Assembly (NCBI GenBank): GCA_947497175.1 | Contig: CANMFM010000004.1 | Coordinates: 920,358-984,357, forward strand | Source of the DNA: an uncultured Aquimarina sp. | Lineage (GTDB): Bacteria; Bacteroidota; Bacteroidia; Flavobacteriales; Flavobacteriaceae | Reading direction: 5' to 3' | Length of the DNA: 64,000 bases | In this document: positions 8,911 through 17,545 of the stretch, one piece after another | Layout: each line of letters opens with the position of its first letter | How positions within the stretch are numbered: position 1 is the first letter of the stretch | Notes under the pieces: generated by a model | Database searches by the model: none | The model's input: only the letters and a program-made list of their open reading frames with translations | What the model was told of the DNA's origin: nothing | Made by a program: the position numbers and the translations under genes

Positions 8911-10203
8911 ATGAAATATAACCAAATAGACTCAACTCTTTTTATCAAAAACCGAAAAAACTTCACTGCGCAAATGAAGTCTAATAGTATTGCGGTGTTT
9001 AATAGTAATGATATTTACCCTATTAGTGCAGATAGTACGATGCCTTTTGAACAGCATCGAGATATTTTTTATCTGAGTGGTGTGGATCAGGAAGAGAGTG
9101 TTTTGCTACTTTTTCCAGATGCGCCAAAAGAAAAACATCGTGAGATTCTGTTTTTAAAAGAAACAAGCGAATTAATCGCTATCTGGGAGGGAGAGAAACT
9201 AACCAAAGAACGTGCTCTCGAAGTGTCCGGAATCAAAACAGTATACTGGCTTCAAGATTTAGAAAAGATTTTTTTTGAAATTATGACCCAGTGTGATACA
9301 GTATATGTAAATACAAATGAGCACTATCGATCCAGCGTAGAGACCGAGACGAGAGAAGATCGTTTTACCAAATGGTGGAAAAATAAATATCCTGCACATG
9401 CAGTAGCCAAAAGTAATCCTATTTTGCAAAGGTTGCGTTCTATAAAAGATCCAATAGAAATTGATTTGATGCAAACGGCCTGTAACATTACCGAAAAAGG
9501 ATTTCGTAGACTTTTAAGCTTTGTGAAACCGGGGATTTGGGAGTATAATATTGAAGCCGAACTATTACACGAGTTTATTAATAACAGATCAAAGGGTTTT
9601 GCGTATACTCCTATTATTGCCAGCGGAAACAATGCCAACGTACTACATTATGTAGAAAACAATCAGGAGTGTAAAGCCGGTGATTTGATTTTGATGGATG
9701 TCGCTGCAGAGTATGCTAATTATTCTAGTGATTTATCGCGTACTATTCCGGTTTCTGGAACGTATAGCAAACGTCAACGAGAAGTATATGATGCTGTGTT
9801 ACGTGTTAAAAATGAAGCGACCAAATTGCTGGTGCCAGGCACGATATGGGAAGATTATCATGTTGAAGTTGGAAAAATTATGACTTCAGAATTAATAGGA
9901 TTAGGACTTCTTGACAAAGCCGATGTGCAAAAAGAAGACCCTGAATGGCCGGCATACAAAAAATACTTTATGCATGGAACTTCTCATCATATAGGATTAG
10001 ACACACATGATTACGGAATTTTGACCGAGCCTATGCAAGCTAATATGGTTTTTACTGTAGAACCAGGAATCTATATTCCAGATGAGGGCTTTGGTATACG
10101 ATTAGAGGATGATGTGGTGATACAACAAAAAGGGGAGCCTTTTAATCTTATGGCAAACATCCCAATCGAAGCTGAAGAAATTGAAGAGTTAATGAATAAA
10201 TAA
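8911..10203 (+). CDS. pepP: Xaa-Pro aminopeptidase (M24B)
   Basis: Removes N-terminal residues preceding proline. 430 aa in two parts: an N-terminal aminopeptidase-P domain (about 1-150) and the pita-bread metallopeptidase domain. The dimetal ligands are visible in order: Asp in ILMDVAAEYANYSSDLSRTI (two Asp), His in MHGTSHHIGLDTHD, Glu in FTVEPGIYIPDEGFG and Glu in IRLEDDVVI. No signal peptide, so cytoplasmic. It is divergent from the Asp-box protein and followed by an 86-base gap before the AraC regulator. Confidence 0.95.
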   Translation: MKYNQIDSTLFIKNRKNFTAQMKSNSIAVFNSNDIYPISADSTMPFEQHRDIFYLSGVDQEESVLLLFPDAPKEKHREILFLKETSELIAIWEGEKLTKERALEVSGIKTVYWLQDLEKIFFEIMTQCDTVYVNTNEHYRSSVETETREDRFTKWWKNKYPAHAVAKSNPILQRLRSIKDPIEIDLMQTACNITEKGFRRLLSFVKPGIWEYNIEAELLHEFINNRSKGFAYTPIIASGNNANVLHYVENNQECKAGDLILMDVAAEYANYSSDLSRTIPVSGTYSKRQREVYDAVLRVKNEATKLLVPGTIWEDYHVEVGKIMTSELIGLGLLDKADVQKEDPEWPAYKKYFMHGTSHHIGLDTHDYGILTEPMQANMVFTVEPGIYIPDEGFGIRLEDDVVIQQKGEPFNLMANIPIEAEEIEELMNK

Positions 10204-10289
10204 CATTCTGAACCAGTTATTTATACTGAAAATTTGAGTATCAAGTTAATACTATAGATACTAATGTTTTAATAATTCAAATAAAAAAG

Positions 10290-11933
10290 ATGCTAAAACC
10301 CCTTTGTCTACTCATATGTCTTTTTCTGAACGATTATTTTCTTTGTGCACAAGATGAGCCTAATAAAGATCGTGCTATATATGATCAAGTTGTTGCTTCG
10401 CCTAAAGATAGCATTGCCAAGTATAAAAATTCATTGAGTGCGTTACACCGGGCAGGAGATTTAGAAACGTTTAAAAGGTATAGCGAAATTATCCTTCGCA
10501 TTGCAAAAGCCAATAATTTAAAAGAAGATCAAATTTCGGCATTGGTCTATTTAGCTATTTATTATCAGCAAATAGATCAATATGAGCAGTCTCTGGCCAA
10601 ATATCTGGAAGCTGAAAAAATGAGTATGGCTCTTCCTAAAAACTCTTTTTCAAGAATTTTGGTTCAGGTCAATTTAGGAAACTTATATAATCATATTGAG
10701 GATTATGATAAGGTAAAAATATCGATGAAAAAGGTCATAGCGCTGGCCGCTTATCAGGAAAATCCAGACAATTTTATCATTTCGGCCTATAACTCACTCG
10801 GGACAGCAAATCTTAATCAAGGCAATTATGCCGAAGCTTTAGAATATATGTATAAAGTGAAAGATCTGGCCGTAAAAATGGATAGGAACGATAAAATCAT
10901 TGGCGCTTTGATTAACATTTCTGAATGTCAACGGTATTTGGGATTTTATAATCAGGCCATAGAGAATAGTCAGAAAGCTTTAGATAGGATCGACGAGAAA
11001 GAATCTATTGAACTGGAAGCGTCGGCACGTGTGATTATGGGGGTTTCGCAATATTTTGTAAATCAATCAGCCAAAGCACTTCCAAACTTGAAAAAAGCAA
11101 GAAATATTTCTACTCAGGGTAATTTTCTGAATATTAAAATGGAAGCGCATCAATATCTGGCTAAAACCTATGAGGCACTAGACAGCTTAAAAAAATCGCT
11201 AGAAGAACAAAAAGCCTATATAGAAACACGAGAACAATATCTTAAAACTCTGTCTAAAGCGCAACGATTACGGGTAGAAAATGAATCTGAAACGAAGTCG
11301 AATATTATAACAGAACTCAGTAAAGAAAAACAAGTATATATATTTGCCGGGGTTATTTTGATGATATTACTAATAGTGTCCTCAATCATTTATTGGAATA
11401 AGCGACGCAAACTATCAGAAGAGTCTTTACAGCTATTAGGGGATAAATTGCTCTTAAAAAACGAAAACGAAGCATTAAAAGACAAGTTGAATGCACTGGC
11501 TCAAAAGATTCAAAAACAAGAAACTTCAAACAAAGAAACAGAGAAATTACAACCTAAAAAATCTTCATTGACCATAGAAGAGCAACAAAAATATATGGAG
11601 CTTATCCTCAATTATATGGAGGAAGAAAAGCCTTTTTTAGATCATGAAATCAAACAATCTGACATTGCGGATAACTTAAAAATGAGTGTGCATCTTTTCT
11701 CAGAAGTTTTGAATGTTTGCTTTCAAAAGAATTTCAATAACTTCATTAATCTTTATCGTGTAGACGCTGCCAAAAAATTAATGAAAAACCCAAAGTATGA
11801 ACATTACAAAATCCTGGCCATTGGTTATGAAGCAGGATTTCCGAGTAAAACATCATTTAATCGGGTATTTAAGAATCTGGTTGGGTGTACACCTTCAGAA
11901 TTTCAAAAACAACATGTGTCTGCTACAGAGTAA
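10290..11933 (+). CDS. Membrane TPR / AraC-family DNA-binding regulator
   Basis: 547-aa one-component regulator of a type common in Bacteroidota. Order: signal peptide (MLKPLCLLICLFLNDYFLCA), periplasmic TPR repeats from about residue 50 to 320, one transmembrane helix near 350-370 (IFAGVILMILLIVSSIIYW) followed by KRRK, a coiled coil at about 385-420, and a cytoplasmic AraC-type double helix-turn-helix at the C-terminus with ILAIGYEAGFPSKTSFNRVF and a conserved VGCTPSEFQ ending. The TPR part presumably senses a periplasmic peptide or protein and the HTH part binds DNA. The run of small envelope genes downstream, three with related upstream elements, is a candidate target set. Confidence 0.92.
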   Translation: MLKPLCLLICLFLNDYFLCAQDEPNKDRAIYDQVVASPKDSIAKYKNSLSALHRAGDLETFKRYSEIILRIAKANNLKEDQISALVYLAIYYQQIDQYEQSLAKYLEAEKMSMALPKNSFSRILVQVNLGNLYNHIEDYDKVKISMKKVIALAAYQENPDNFIISAYNSLGTANLNQGNYAEALEYMYKVKDLAVKMDRNDKIIGALINISECQRYLGFYNQAIENSQKALDRIDEKESIELEASARVIMGVSQYFVNQSAKALPNLKKARNISTQGNFLNIKMEAHQYLAKTYEALDSLKKSLEEQKAYIETREQYLKTLSKAQRLRVENESETKSNIITELSKEKQVYIFAGVILMILLIVSSIIYWNKRRKLSEESLQLLGDKLLLKNENEALKDKLNALAQKIQKQETSNKETEKLQPKKSSLTIEEQQKYMELILNYMEEEKPFLDHEIKQSDIADNLKMSVHLFSEVLNVCFQKNFNNFINLYRVDAAKKLMKNPKYEHYKILAIGYEAGFPSKTSFNRVFKNLVGCTPSEFQKQHVSATE

Positions 11934-11950
11934 AAATCAGTTTGAGGTTC

Positions 11951-11975
11951 CAAATTATAATTTGAGGCGTTTTCG
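11951..11975 (+). repeat. Leader element copy 1 (14-bp palindrome plus GGCGTTTTC)
   Basis: CAAATTATAATTTG is a perfect palindrome at 11951-11964 and runs into ATTTGAGGCGTTTTCG (11960-11975). A related element lies before each of the next two genes at a similar distance; here it starts 78 bases before the ATG at 12038. Confidence 0.5.
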
Positions 11976-12037
11976 TTTATATTTCTGTTTACTTTTCGAG
12001 TCCCAAAGGGATTTTGCTGTTATATTGAAATATAAAA

Positions 12038-12358
12038 ATGATGAAAACACTAAAAATTTTTTTAGCGCTATTTTTAATATTTGCACTTGTTTTTGCTGTG
12101 CTATCCTTTCTTACGCTACATTTTTCGGGCAAGAGCGGTAATGCCACAGGAGGAGACTACCTAGGGGGATTCTGGGCACTAATTATGTTTTTTGGAGCTT
12201 TTTTGATTTTTATGATTGGATCAATAAGTCTTGGTTCGATAGTATTCTTACCTAATAATTCTAATATAATTCGATTTATCGTTGCTGTATCGCTTTCTAT
12301 ACTTGCCGTTTATTTTGTTTTAGTCTTTACCTTTTTACCATCCATCCGTTTTTGGTAA
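12038..12358 (+). CDS. Small membrane protein, unknown function
   Basis: 106 aa with three hydrophobic segments at about residues 5-27, 43-65 and 78-100. The first may be an uncleaved signal anchor. A short glycine-rich linker (SGKSGNATGGDYLGG) separates segments one and two. No family recognised. Its ATG lies about 80 bases after leader element copy 1 and it precedes two further envelope genes. A longer overlapping frame in another phase (11797-12141) is a shadow of the AraC gene and of this one. Confidence 0.7.
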   Translation: MMKTLKIFLALFLIFALVFAVLSFLTLHFSGKSGNATGGDYLGGFWALIMFFGAFLIFMIGSISLGSIVFLPNNSNIIRFIVAVSLSILAVYFVLVFTFLPSIRFW

Positions 12359-12376
12359 GATGTAGATTAGAAGTCC

Positions 12377-12402
12377 CAATTTATAATTTGAACCTGTTTT
12401 CC
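12377..12402 (+). repeat. Leader element copy 2
   Basis: CAATTTATAATTTG at 12377-12390 differs from copy 1 at a single base and is followed by AACCTGTTTTCC. The ATTTG part begins 66 bases before the ATG at 12452. Confidence 0.5.
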
Positions 12403-12451
12403 AATTATTCTCAGCTACATTTGGTTAGATTATGTACTAAATCAGAGATGT

Positions 12452-13090
12452 ATGTGGATATCCTTCAAACAACACCTTGTAGAAGAACGTGAATTTAAAT
12501 TGCTAACTAAAAACTGTTCATCTGGTAGTGTAATATTACAATTAATAAGACATGATGCACGAGTTTCGTTTTTCCTTTTCCCAAAAAAAATCACAAAGCT
12601 AATCTGTAAAGACACCGGTAAACCTATTAAAAAATCATATTGGACTACAGAAATCAAAGAAACAGCAGAAGAACTAAAAAAAAATCTAAACGTCCCAATG
12701 TGGGGATATTGGAGCTTCGGTATTATTGCCTTAGCCGTTGTACTCACCGTTTCTATTGGTTTTTATTCTGAAATACAAAGTAATGAAGCCTATCAGGATT
12801 CTTTTATGGCACAAAATGATCAGGAAAAACGGATTATTCTAGAAAAATTGAATGCCGGAGACTTGATTGCAACCATGAAAAAGGTCTATAAAATAGAGGT
12901 CGTAGATGATAAAAAGGTTATATTAGTTGAAAGTAAGAATCCTATACCAGAGAGTCTTATTGGGGGATTGAATACTGAAGCCTATCCCAAAATATCTTTT
13001 ACAGGCCCAAAAGTAGAAGTGTCTAAATCGGTTTTTATGAATGGACTGATTACGAATAGCGAGATGATTGTAGATATATTAGACAACTAA
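12452..13090 (+). CDS. Membrane-anchored protein, unknown function
   Basis: 212 aa. The N-terminal ~75 residues contain several cysteines and a CKDTGKPI segment recalling a degenerate metal or nucleic-acid-binding ribbon. One transmembrane helix lies near residues 88-110 (GIIALAVVLTVSIGFY), and a ~100-residue domain lies beyond it. No homology recognised. Two ATGs overlap here; the one at 12448 opens a frame that stops after 14 codons, so 12452 is used. It lies downstream of leader copy 2, in the row of envelope genes after the AraC regulator. Confidence 0.7.
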   Translation: MWISFKQHLVEEREFKLLTKNCSSGSVILQLIRHDARVSFFLFPKKITKLICKDTGKPIKKSYWTTEIKETAEELKKNLNVPMWGYWSFGIIALAVVLTVSIGFYSEIQSNEAYQDSFMAQNDQEKRIILEKLNAGDLIATMKKVYKIEVVDDKKVILVESKNPIPESLIGGLNTEAYPKISFTGPKVEVSKSVFMNGLITNSEMIVDILDN

Positions 13091-13106
13091 ATTTAAGGCG
13101 TTTTTC
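13091..13106 (+). repeat. Leader element copy 3 (short form)
   Basis: ATTTAAGGCGTTTTTC matches ATTTGAGGCGTTTTCG of copy 1 at 13 of 16 positions but lacks the palindromic half. It starts 67 bases before the GTG at 13158. Confidence 0.4.
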
Positions 13107-13157
13107 TAATTCGTAATGTATCTTAGATGCTTAGAACCTTAATAACTTAATCAGTTA

Positions 13158-13652
13158 GTGAACGTATTAAAAATAATTGGAGTAGTAGTGCTCCTGTCAA
13201 CTGTGGCTTTTATTGGCGTACTTTATTTGACATTAAGAACCAAAACCCAGATCGTAAGTGATCAAGAACCATTTTCGAGTTTTCTTAATCAAAATCTTAG
13301 TCTAGAACGGGATGTTTTATTGGTTCATAATTTAGAAGAATTTTCTTTTGAGCAGATTCATAAAATAGAAGAAAAAGGAGCAAATGTATATGAGGGCGTC
13401 ACTGTTTTTAAAGAACTGGAAAAAGGAACATCAATTACATTTGAAGATGCGAAGCTATTTACCAATGGGACTAGTGGTTTTACTACTTGCGTTCTTTTTG
13501 GTACGGTATATTTGGAATCTCAAGAAATAAAGTTTGAGTATCACTGGGGAGATCAACAAATCTCTTTGGATAAAAATGATAAAGGCTATTGGACTTTTTC
13601 AAAACCAATCTGGAAGAGCCAACAATTTGACAAGAAGTATTTTATAGAATAA
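13158..13652 (+). CDS. Exported or membrane-anchored protein, unknown function
   Basis: 164 aa from a GTG start (VNVLKIIGVVVLLSTVAFIG). The first ~25 residues are a strong hydrophobic segment without a lipobox and could be a signal anchor. The remainder is a soluble alpha/beta stretch with a FTTCVLFGTVYL strand near the middle. No family recognised. It lies 20 bases before the next lipoprotein gene, so the two are probably cotranscribed. Confidence 0.65.
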   Translation: MNVLKIIGVVVLLSTVAFIGVLYLTLRTKTQIVSDQEPFSSFLNQNLSLERDVLLVHNLEEFSFEQIHKIEEKGANVYEGVTVFKELEKGTSITFEDAKLFTNGTSGFTTCVLFGTVYLESQEIKFEYHWGDQQISLDKNDKGYWTFSKPIWKSQQFDKKYFIE

Positions 13653-13671
13653 TACAAACCTAATATCAAAT

Positions 13672-14175
13672 ATGAGCATACTTTTTTTCAGAAACTATAC
13701 GGGCATCATACTACTCTTGGTGTTGTTGATCTCTTGTGATAAAAAAGACACAACCACAAATGAAGAAAATAATCGTAAAAAAAATGAAGTCGCTGCAAAA
13801 GTAACCCTGAAAACTTTATTAAAGTCTATCGAGGAAAAAGATCTAGAGTCTTTAAAAACAACGATGCCACCAACCGGGAAGATAGAACTTATTATGCCCG
13901 GCAGAGCGATATCCCATAGTGTAGATGAGTTTGTAACCTTACATCAAAACTGGTTTAAAGATACTACCTGGACCATGCAAACCAATATTCTGAACCTTAG
14001 AGTAGATCAAAACATAGCGTTTGCTACAACTGATGCTGTGTATAAAGAACCCGAAAGAAACGGCAATCCTTATTCTAATCATATGATAGTGAGTTACGTT
14101 CTGGAAAAAGTTAATAATAAATGGTATGTTATAAAGGATCATGCATGTTCTTTAAAAAAATCTACCGATAAATAG
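13672..14175 (+). CDS. SnoaL/NTF2-like lipoprotein
   Basis: 167 aa. An SPII signal (TGIILLLVLLISCDKK) gives a lipid-anchored protein with a charged linker. The following ~110 residues have the alpha-then-beta pattern of the NTF2/SnoaL fold: LKTLLKSIEEKDLESLKTTM as the helical cap, then strands including TWTMQTNILNLRVDQNIAFA and a final VLEKVNNKWYVIKDHACSL. Such folds often bind small molecules or act as adaptors, but no catalytic residues can be assigned. It follows the 13158 gene closely. Confidence 0.75.
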   Translation: MSILFFRNYTGIILLLVLLISCDKKDTTTNEENNRKKNEVAAKVTLKTLLKSIEEKDLESLKTTMPPTGKIELIMPGRAISHSVDEFVTLHQNWFKDTTWTMQTNILNLRVDQNIAFATTDAVYKEPERNGNPYSNHMIVSYVLEKVNNKWYVIKDHACSLKKSTDK

Positions 14176-14224
14176 AATATTTTAAAGGGTTTATTCGTTA
14201 GAAACAAAAACTTTTTTACGGGGC

Positions 14225-14608
14225 ATGCAACGAATGAAAATAACTGCCGGTCATCAACAGGCTATGGCATATTTGGTAGTCAAAGAAGCAGAAAACTTTA
14301 TTGATTTTATTAGAAAAATCTTTAATGCACAAGAAATGATTCGTAATCTTGATGTAAATAAAAGAATACAACACTCTGAAATTAAGATTGGGGACAGTAC
14401 TATTTTACTTGCCGAAGCTTCACAACACTATCCTGCACATCCGGGATCAATGTATGTGTATGTGAAGGATACTGACCAAACATACTACGATGCTTTAGAT
14501 GCAGGAGCCACTTCATTAATGCAGCCTATGGATGAGGATCGTGGAGCTCGAGGCGCTGGTTTTAAAGATCCATTTGGAAACACATGGTGGATTGCAACGT
14601 TAAACTAA
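14225..14608 (+). CDS. VOC (glyoxalase/PhnB-like) family protein
   Basis: 127 aa forming two beta-alpha-beta-beta-beta modules of the vicinal-oxygen-chelate fold: AMAYLVVKEAENFIDFIRKI in the first and MYVYVKDTDQTYYDALDAGA in the second. The C-terminal signature is GAGFKDPFGNTWWIAT, typical of PhnB-like VOC proteins, which have no known phosphonate role outside E. coli. No clear partner gene. It may share the transcript of the preceding lipoprotein (49-base gap). Confidence 0.85.
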   Translation: MQRMKITAGHQQAMAYLVVKEAENFIDFIRKIFNAQEMIRNLDVNKRIQHSEIKIGDSTILLAEASQHYPAHPGSMYVYVKDTDQTYYDALDAGATSLMQPMDEDRGARGAGFKDPFGNTWWIATLN

Positions 14609-14646
14609 CATTTATTGTCTTACATAAGTGTATCGAACCTGAGGGA

Positions 14647-15990
14647 CTAACTACACCCAAGATCGGTTTGGGATTGACTATCATTATTGGGAAAACAAAA
14701 TCCAGAATGTACAGTTTCGGGAACGTATCTACTAAGATTTGGATCTCTTAGCGCACTTTCTATAAATACAGTAATGTCTTCGATCTCCTGCTCTGTTAAA
14801 TTGATAGTGCCGAATTGAATAGCCAGGTTTTCTGTTGGGACTTCTTTAGATTGTGGTATCCCATTATTTTTATACGTGACCACATCCTTTATAGAGGTAA
14901 ACGTTGCCCCATGCCCATAAAAACCATTATCCACAATGTTATATAGTGTAGGTGTTTTAAACTTGAAATTGTCATTTGGGTCTTTAGTAAATCCTCCTCT
15001 TCCTTTTTTTACATTTTCAAAACCTGGAGCGTCTAAAACAATGGCTAATGCAGAATTATCGAAATCGCCCATTCCGAAAGCATGAAAAGCTTTATCATTT
15101 AAGGCAGGTCCTGTATGGCATTTATAACATTTTCCATTACCAAAAAAAGCAATAGCCCCTCTTTTTTCAGTTTCATTCATAGCATTAAGATTTCCAGTTA
15201 ACCACTTTTGCCATGGTGATTGGTTCGCAAGCAATGTTCTCTCATATGCTGCTATCGCCAGTGCTGCATTCAATTTTGAATATCTTTCGTGGCTTGGAAT
15301 ATTAGCAAAAGCGCTATCGAACATTTCTTTATAGCCATGGGTAGTAACAAAATTTTCATCAACCAATAATCTATGTACGCCTTGACCTTTTAATGCCTGA
15401 ACTTCTACACCTTCAAAACCAAGAAAATTCTCTTGGATATTATCCCAGTTTGCCTCTGTGTTTTCATTAGTACCGGTACCTCCAAATTGACCATTCCAAA
15501 GCATTATATCCTGGTAAGCAACATTAAGTAAAGTAGGCGAGCGCAGAGGTTGAATATCAACAGAATCAACAGGTACTCCCGTATAGATTGACCTACCATT
15601 ACCATTAGACCCAAACCCGACCCCGCATTCTCCAATACCTTGTCTTAATCCAGAACTAAACCCTGCGCTTGCTTGATGACAAGAAGCACAAGAATAGGTG
15701 CCTTTCATTTCTTCCATTTTTGGGTTGCCACCCAAGGCTGTTTCATGCAGTAGTAGCCGACCCAAGGCAACTTTTGATTGTGTTATAGGGTTCTTAGGAT
15801 CTTGTGGTATGTTGGAGTAGTCATCGCTTTCGGGTAATATAAAATACGAAATACCTTTCCCCATAGAGTGGTCAACAAGAAGGTTTTTTAGCTCTTCATC
15901 AAGAAAAGATTCTATAGGAATGTAATTATCATCATTGGCACAAGAAAATAAAATCACAGATATTACCAATAGTACAATTATTCGCCTCAT
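14647..15990 (-). CDS. Di-haem cytochrome c peroxidase-like lipoprotein
   Basis: 447 aa of the MauG/CcpA superfamily. An SPII signal (ISVILFSCANDD) anchors it in the envelope. Two c-type haem sites are present, CASCHQ near residue 100 and CYKCHTG near 290. The distal Met region follows the second haem (AFHAFGMGDFD). Insertions around residues 155-200 fit the larger Bacteroidota members. The C-terminus carries a paired-cysteine tail (GFCFPNNDSQSQTDLGC). It would reduce peroxide or oxidise an unknown periplasmic donor. A single gene, convergent with the VOC gene. Confidence 0.9.
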   Translation of the reverse strand: MRRIIVLLVISVILFSCANDDNYIPIESFLDEELKNLLVDHSMGKGISYFILPESDDYSNIPQDPKNPITQSKVALGRLLLHETALGGNPKMEEMKGTYSCASCHQASAGFSSGLRQGIGECGVGFGSNGNGRSIYTGVPVDSVDIQPLRSPTLLNVAYQDIMLWNGQFGGTGTNENTEANWDNIQENFLGFEGVEVQALKGQGVHRLLVDENFVTTHGYKEMFDSAFANIPSHERYSKLNAALAIAAYERTLLANQSPWQKWLTGNLNAMNETEKRGAIAFFGNGKCYKCHTGPALNDKAFHAFGMGDFDNSALAIVLDAPGFENVKKGRGGFTKDPNDNFKFKTPTLYNIVDNGFYGHGATFTSIKDVVTYKNNGIPQSKEVPTENLAIQFGTINLTEQEIEDITVFIESALRDPNLSRYVPETVHSGFCFPNNDSQSQTDLGCS

Positions 15991-16084
15991 AAATTTTGAT
16001 TGGTTTGGTTGCTTTTGAGAGTGCGAATGTAATAAAAAGTTACACTATGTAAAAGGGGAAATTACCCCAAAAAAATTTAGTAAA

Positions 16085-17362
16085 TCACTTTCTTTTTACC
16101 ACTAAAGCAAAATTCACGAGAATCAGTGTTATTAGAGAGGGTGCTAACCAGGCCAAACTATAGTGACCTAATGGTAGGATATCCAGAATTGGGTTTACGA
16201 CGCTTTTTAATCCTATAGACACCAAAAAATCAGGTATGCTAAATAGAATCGTGACCAGTACAACCGTTTTAAAAACTAATGGTGGAGTCAACTGCTCTGG
16301 TAAAACATTAAGCAGTATTAAAATGATAGTAATTGGATAAATTAGCATCAAAGCCGGCACAGCTACATTTATGATATAGTGTACATCAAACTGGCCCATT
16401 ACAATACCAAGAATACAACCAACTACGGCTGTAACAAGGTATGCTTTTTGAGAACCTCCAACTACTCCTTTCATAAAATCTGCAGTACCGGTAACTATAC
16501 CTACGGCAGTAGTAAAACACGCCAGTCCGACCAATATGCTTAATAATACCTTTCCAATATTGCCCAGAGTTTTTAAACTTAACTCTGATAACAATTCTGT
16601 TCGACCTACTTCACTATCAAAATCACCACTAAACAATGCTCCGTTATAAATCATCCCTGCATAAATTATAAAAAGACCAAGCCCGGCAACAATTCCTGAT
16701 TTTATGATAAGATTCCGATTTTTTTCATAGCTGTCTTCTCCTTTAAGTTTTAGTGAAATTATAATTACTCCACCAACTACTACGGCTCCAATGGCATCAA
16801 AGGTTTGGTAGCCTTCTAATAACCCACTAATAATCGGTGTTTGAAAAGTTGACGGACCAATTATTGGTACTTCTGTGGAAAAAATCCCTATACATATAAT
16901 GCTAAGTACAACGATAAAAATGATAGGAGAAAGAAATTTTCCTAATAATCCTAAAATCTTAGATCGGTTAACTACAAAAAGTAAGACTAAGGCAAAATAA
17001 ACACTGCTGGTTAGTAAAGAACTTGTACCAAAAAACGGTTGTATTGCCATCTCATGTGTGACCGATGCGGTTCTTGGTGAAGGTAGTGCAATGGATATAA
17101 CATAGACTAGCAAACAATAGATAAGACTAAATCCTGGAGATACTTTTTTTGCAAAATCTAACATTGTTCCCTGTAGTTTTGCGTGGGCAAAGATGCCTAA
17201 TAGGGGTATTATCACTGCAGAAATAACAAATCCTATGGTTACCATTGTCCAGGAATCGCCCGCTTTCAAACCAAGAAGCGGAGGGAGCATAAGGTTTCCG
17301 GCACCAAAAAACATAGAAAACAACGCAAATCCGGCAACGAAAGTTTCTTTATTAAATTTCAC
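16085..17362 (-). CDS. brnQ: Branched-chain amino acid carrier (LIVCS family)
   Basis: 425-aa polytopic protein with about twelve hydrophobic segments, starting with FVAGFALFSMFFGAGNLMLP, the conserved N-terminal motif of BrnQ transporters. These are sodium- or proton-coupled importers of Leu, Ile and Val. Length is normal for the family. It stands alone between the peroxidase and the divergent hydrolase. Confidence 0.93.
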   Translation of the reverse strand: MKFNKETFVAGFALFSMFFGAGNLMLPPLLGLKAGDSWTMVTIGFVISAVIIPLLGIFAHAKLQGTMLDFAKKVSPGFSLIYCLLVYVISIALPSPRTASVTHEMAIQPFFGTSSLLTSSVYFALVLLFVVNRSKILGLLGKFLSPIIFIVVLSIICIGIFSTEVPIIGPSTFQTPIISGLLEGYQTFDAIGAVVVGGVIIISLKLKGEDSYEKNRNLIIKSGIVAGLGLFIIYAGMIYNGALFSGDFDSEVGRTELLSELSLKTLGNIGKVLLSILVGLACFTTAVGIVTGTADFMKGVVGGSQKAYLVTAVVGCILGIVMGQFDVHYIINVAVPALMLIYPITIILILLNVLPEQLTPPLVFKTVVLVTILFSIPDFLVSIGLKSVVNPILDILPLGHYSLAWLAPSLITLILVNFALVVKRK

Positions 17363-17545
17363 ACGATTAAATTTTAGTAATTATTTGATAACGATTAAAT
17401 TATGAAATCCGGAGCGTCTGCAAACATTCATTATACTACCACTCATAACAAAAAATTGTAGTATTACTTCCTAAAAAATATGCTAAAATTTCTTGATGTT
17501 CGTTTCATTTAGTTAGGTTTATGTGCCTAAAAATAGAATTTCAAA

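Noticed and set aside
11797..12141. 114-codon plus-strand frame overlapping the AraC gene end and the 12038 gene
   Set aside because: It lies in the wrong phase of both genes, starts inside the helix-turn-helix coding region and has no coherent domain.
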